Assembly (NCBI GenBank): GCA_964247055.1
Contig: OZ176054.1
Coordinates: 1,364,001-1,428,000 of the forward strand
Length of the DNA stretch: 64,000 bases
Reading direction: 5' to 3'
From: Paragordius varius
Lineage: Eukaryota > Nematomorpha
Shown here one piece after another: positions 62,001 through 64,000 of this stretch. The notes under the pieces were generated by a model. That model had not been told where the DNA came from. It ran no database searches and saw nothing but the letters and a program-made list of their open reading frames with translations. Position numbers and translations under genes: made by a program. Numbering within the stretch: position 1 is the stretch's first letter; every line of letters starts with the position of its first letter.

Positions 62001-63819
62001 GTCTGCGTACTTTTCGTTGACGTTTTCTTTTAGTTACGTAATGCCTTATGGCTACATAAGTAATTATATGATGATTAAGATAAAAATTAAAATCTTTTAC
62101 CGCTTAATAGCATTTTTTATCCAAATTTGACATCAAAGTGCAATTTAATTTTTAATGAGTCTTTAAATGACCTTTCAAAATTTTTTTATCGATATTAATT
62201 TGCTTTAATAAATTAACTTTAGGATACTATTTAAATATAAAATTTAGTAGGCGCGTTTTCATCTACTTGATTTTCTTCCAAATAGGTGATAAAAATGCGA
62301 TTTTTAGATTTTGGCTAATGCAGAAAAAAATTTCTTTTCAAGTATTCTGAAGCTTTCAATTATTAACTGATATCCGATTTATGCCCGTTTTGCTGAACGA
62401 TGTTATAAATCAAAAATGTACCTAGATTATTTCTTTACTGTAATATAATATCAATAATAAATTTGAATTTATCCACAATTCAAGACTCGGAATATTTTAA
62501 GAATATGATTTCAATAAATTTAAATAATTTAAATGTTATATATGTCATTTCATTTTGAACCGCTTCAACTGGGAAAAACAGAACCGATAATTATAAATTA
62601 CGCGTTTTGCATTAGATTAATATTGGCCGGTGTTTAATTTCAAAATAGGGAATGTGCAATTTTTGGTTCAACACTGATTTAACTAATGTACCCGATATAA
62701 GTTATTATTGCAAATAATTTTTTAATAAACTATGTAAAAAACTGCTTTTAAGAATATTACAAAATTAATTCAAACATTGATAACGATCGTTAATATTTAA
62801 ACTTTTAATTTAATAAGGATGCCCTTTCCCCGATTTAAAATGTTTACGTTAAAAATTTTTTATAAAAAATTAAGCTTGACCATTCTTATAATTTTCAATA
62901 TCATTAACATAAATTCAATTAATTTACATTTTTAATTTTTTTGTAAGATGTATAACAATTAAAGTACTTAAACAAGCGACCATGTGTTGCTATCAATTCC
63001 TCTTAATTATTAACAAATATTTTTGATTCTTATGAGCAGCCAGATCAAATCGAATTTCCACTTATTAAATCAATACTTAATGGATTTAATTGAGATTGAT
63101 TAAAACCGTTTTTTTAAACAAAATTTATCCTTTAAGGAACACTTTAAATGCTATAAATTATAATAATCAATTATGTGGCTAATAAGTTATCAAATTAATT
63201 AACAATAATCAAATTTTTTGCAATTGTGATCGATCGATTCCTCACTAAAACAAAGAAAAGAAAGTCTGAGTTATTTAACACATTAGGCAATAAAACAAAA
63301 CTCCAGATAATTTAATATTTGGAAAGATAGCAGAAACGTTTTTGACATCCTGTAATTTCAAATATTTTTTATATATCTATTTTAACTAGGTCCAACCAAT
63401 ATTGCCAAACCGCTCTTAAAATTAACTGGTAAGAAGTATACCAAAATTTATAATGAAATACCCGTAACCACCATTCAATTTAAGTGTCACTTGGACCTAG
63501 AATACTCGATACCAGACAATAAAGTTCCCATTAATATCTCTATGAAAGACAGCAAATTTAGGCGACAGCTAAAACGTATCGCTAAAGTCCGTGATATTAA
63601 ATGGTTTTTGAATCACAAACAAATACCGTTCTTTGATCAAATCACATACGCCGTTTGGAATAAATCTTCAAAATCGATTTCAGTAAAACACCATCAACAG
63701 TCCTCATCAATCCCTAACACTCAACTTTCAACCCAAAAATTAGATGTGGGTAAAGGGATTCAATATCACAGCAAATCCATGCAAAATAATCACAAACCTA
63801 TTGTTCGCCTCTATTACCA
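57341..63819 (+). CDS. Neuregulin/Vein-like EGFR ligand, 3' end beyond the window
   Basis: Exons 57341-57453, 57533-58419 and 63390 to 63819 (or 63749); phases join. Residues 1-67 are polar, then RLKRYINLTIILFLLILLTM forms a membrane or signal segment. Next comes a region laid out like the neuregulin N-terminus: SDYIIVAKF, then LWVKSKFRLNII, HLRYILFLK (human NRG: RYIFFLEP or RYIFFMEP), then a Cys (SQRFCG), followed after the intron by AKPLLKLTGK and the start of an Ig domain (TTIQFKCHLDLEY, then DIKWFLNHKQI; compare human LRCETSS and RFKWFKNGNEL). The rest of the Ig and the receptor-binding EGF should lie to the right of the window. Neuregulins and Vein activate EGFR/ErbB receptors. The match is by layout and short motifs, so this is a family-level call. 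The start ATG is tentative. Confidence 0.62.
58420..59984. other. Neuregulin-like intron, left part
   Basis: AT-rich intron with (AT)n runs at about 58834-58857 and 59025-59087. No exon recognised. A minus-strand open frame at 58399-58668 looks like chance. Confidence 0.5.
59985..60620 (-). mobile_element. 5'-truncated LINE copy, same family as 1485-6481
   Basis: On the minus strand this repeats the C-terminal part of the first LINE: WRKMLGYTCRD near 60300 (first copy RRMLGYTWKD), then IMFGKVEGQG and MRWLDMIKQQT near 60120-60190 (first copy TMFGKVEGQ, MRWLDTIKEET), and it ends at about 60001 in GAAACCAACCAA, the same terminus. Upstream sequence to about 60620 matches the region before the tail. 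Truncated and broken in several places. Confidence 0.8.
61108..61490 (+). other. Unidentified GC-richer open frame in the intron
   Basis: An open stretch of 92 codons from 61108, and the same frame seems to continue to about 61490 after a break. It is visibly richer in G+C than the surrounding intron. The product would be basic in one segment (KRRQVRRVADALRR), then FMPENNFAMFLAHSGLLDNA, and further on WIENVEDMLFSALN. I do not recognise the family. Since it sits beside a mariner fragment and a LINE fragment, an imported repeat is more likely than a host exon. No function is proposed. Confidence 0.4.
61540..61910 (-). pseudogene. Mariner transposase N-terminal fragment, copy D
   Basis: On the minus strand: FDLNLKESGLSDRPDKA near 61730-61790 (compare FDL..EERSGRPSKVD) followed near 61640-61690 by NHNQRQLAELLVSQ and CVRVMEKI (compare DPRQTTRELAEKLNVSQ and LKAMGKI). 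Only the DNA-binding half remains; frames are broken. Old insertion in the neuregulin-like intron. Confidence 0.75.
61911..63389. other. Neuregulin-like intron, right part
   Basis: Plain AT-rich intron up to the acceptor before 63390. Nothing recognised. Confidence 0.5.
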
Positions 63820-64000
63820 GTAAAACCTCATTTTTTTCTATTAATCACTCATTCATTTTACAAATATGGATAATATATCCTACGTCACTTGATGATTATT
63901 TTGTGGCATTAATTGGAAAAATAAATTAAATTTAAATAATGCATCACACCTTATTTATTCCAATTGGGTATAGTTCCACCTAGTGCTAAAAGATCCACTT

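Noticed and set aside
1-64000. tRNA or other small RNA genes
   Set aside because: No segment could be folded by eye into a convincing cloverleaf with A and B boxes; a covariance-model scan would be needed to settle this.

Overview
The window is a piece of an AT-rich invertebrate nuclear genome with spliced, metazoan-type genes (GT-AG introns, CCR4-NOT and ribosome-assembly genes, an EGFR-ligand-like gene). A ZP-domain cuticle-type matrix protein with an LDLa + EGF + ZP + transmembrane layout points to a moulting animal (Ecdysozoa). A nematomorph or nematode-like lineage would fit, but the species cannot be read from the sequence. No bacterial features, rRNA or confident tRNA genes were seen.

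Layout. 1-6481: gene-poor flank, then a decayed LINE split by a PIF/Harbinger transposon. 7406-16597 (minus): a mitochondrial-clan cytochrome P450 in ten exons. Its 4.4-kb intron holds a 1.16-kb fold-back element, a MITE with 21-bp repeats in its arms and two decayed mariners. 18060-21520: a degenerate, roughly 458-bp tandem array rich in hairpins. 22065-37384 (minus): a 20-exon gene for a secreted or membrane ZP protein of about 1,342 residues, with three hAT-type elements in its introns. 40890-44013 (minus): WDR18. 44089-52261 (plus): CNOT3. The start codons of these two genes are only 75 bp apart. 52262-57340: intergenic, with a mariner split by a small hAT-like element. 57341 to beyond the right edge (plus): a neuregulin/Vein-like gene whose 5-kb intron holds a truncated LINE, a mariner fragment and an unidentified GC-richer open frame.

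How the genes relate. WDR18 (60S subunit maturation) and CNOT3 (mRNA deadenylation scaffold) are both housekeeping RNA-metabolism genes and must share a very compact promoter. Their first introns are among the shortest one would expect in an animal: 29 and 23 nt. The P450, ZP and neuregulin-like genes look independent. Exon models were built by hand. For the P450, ZP, WDR18 and CNOT3 genes every exon phase joins without a stop, which is strong internal support; the neuregulin-like gene is incomplete at the right edge.

The most notable observations are the 23-nt and 29-nt introns on either side of one bidirectional promoter; a Ser/Thr/Asn-rich insertion of roughly 220-240 residues inside the normally rigid N-terminal coiled-coil of CNOT3; the MITE family found in introns of three genes, one copy ending 14 bp from a splice acceptor; the ZP protein with one EGF module split by an insertion and another reduced to half; and the hairpin-rich tandem array.
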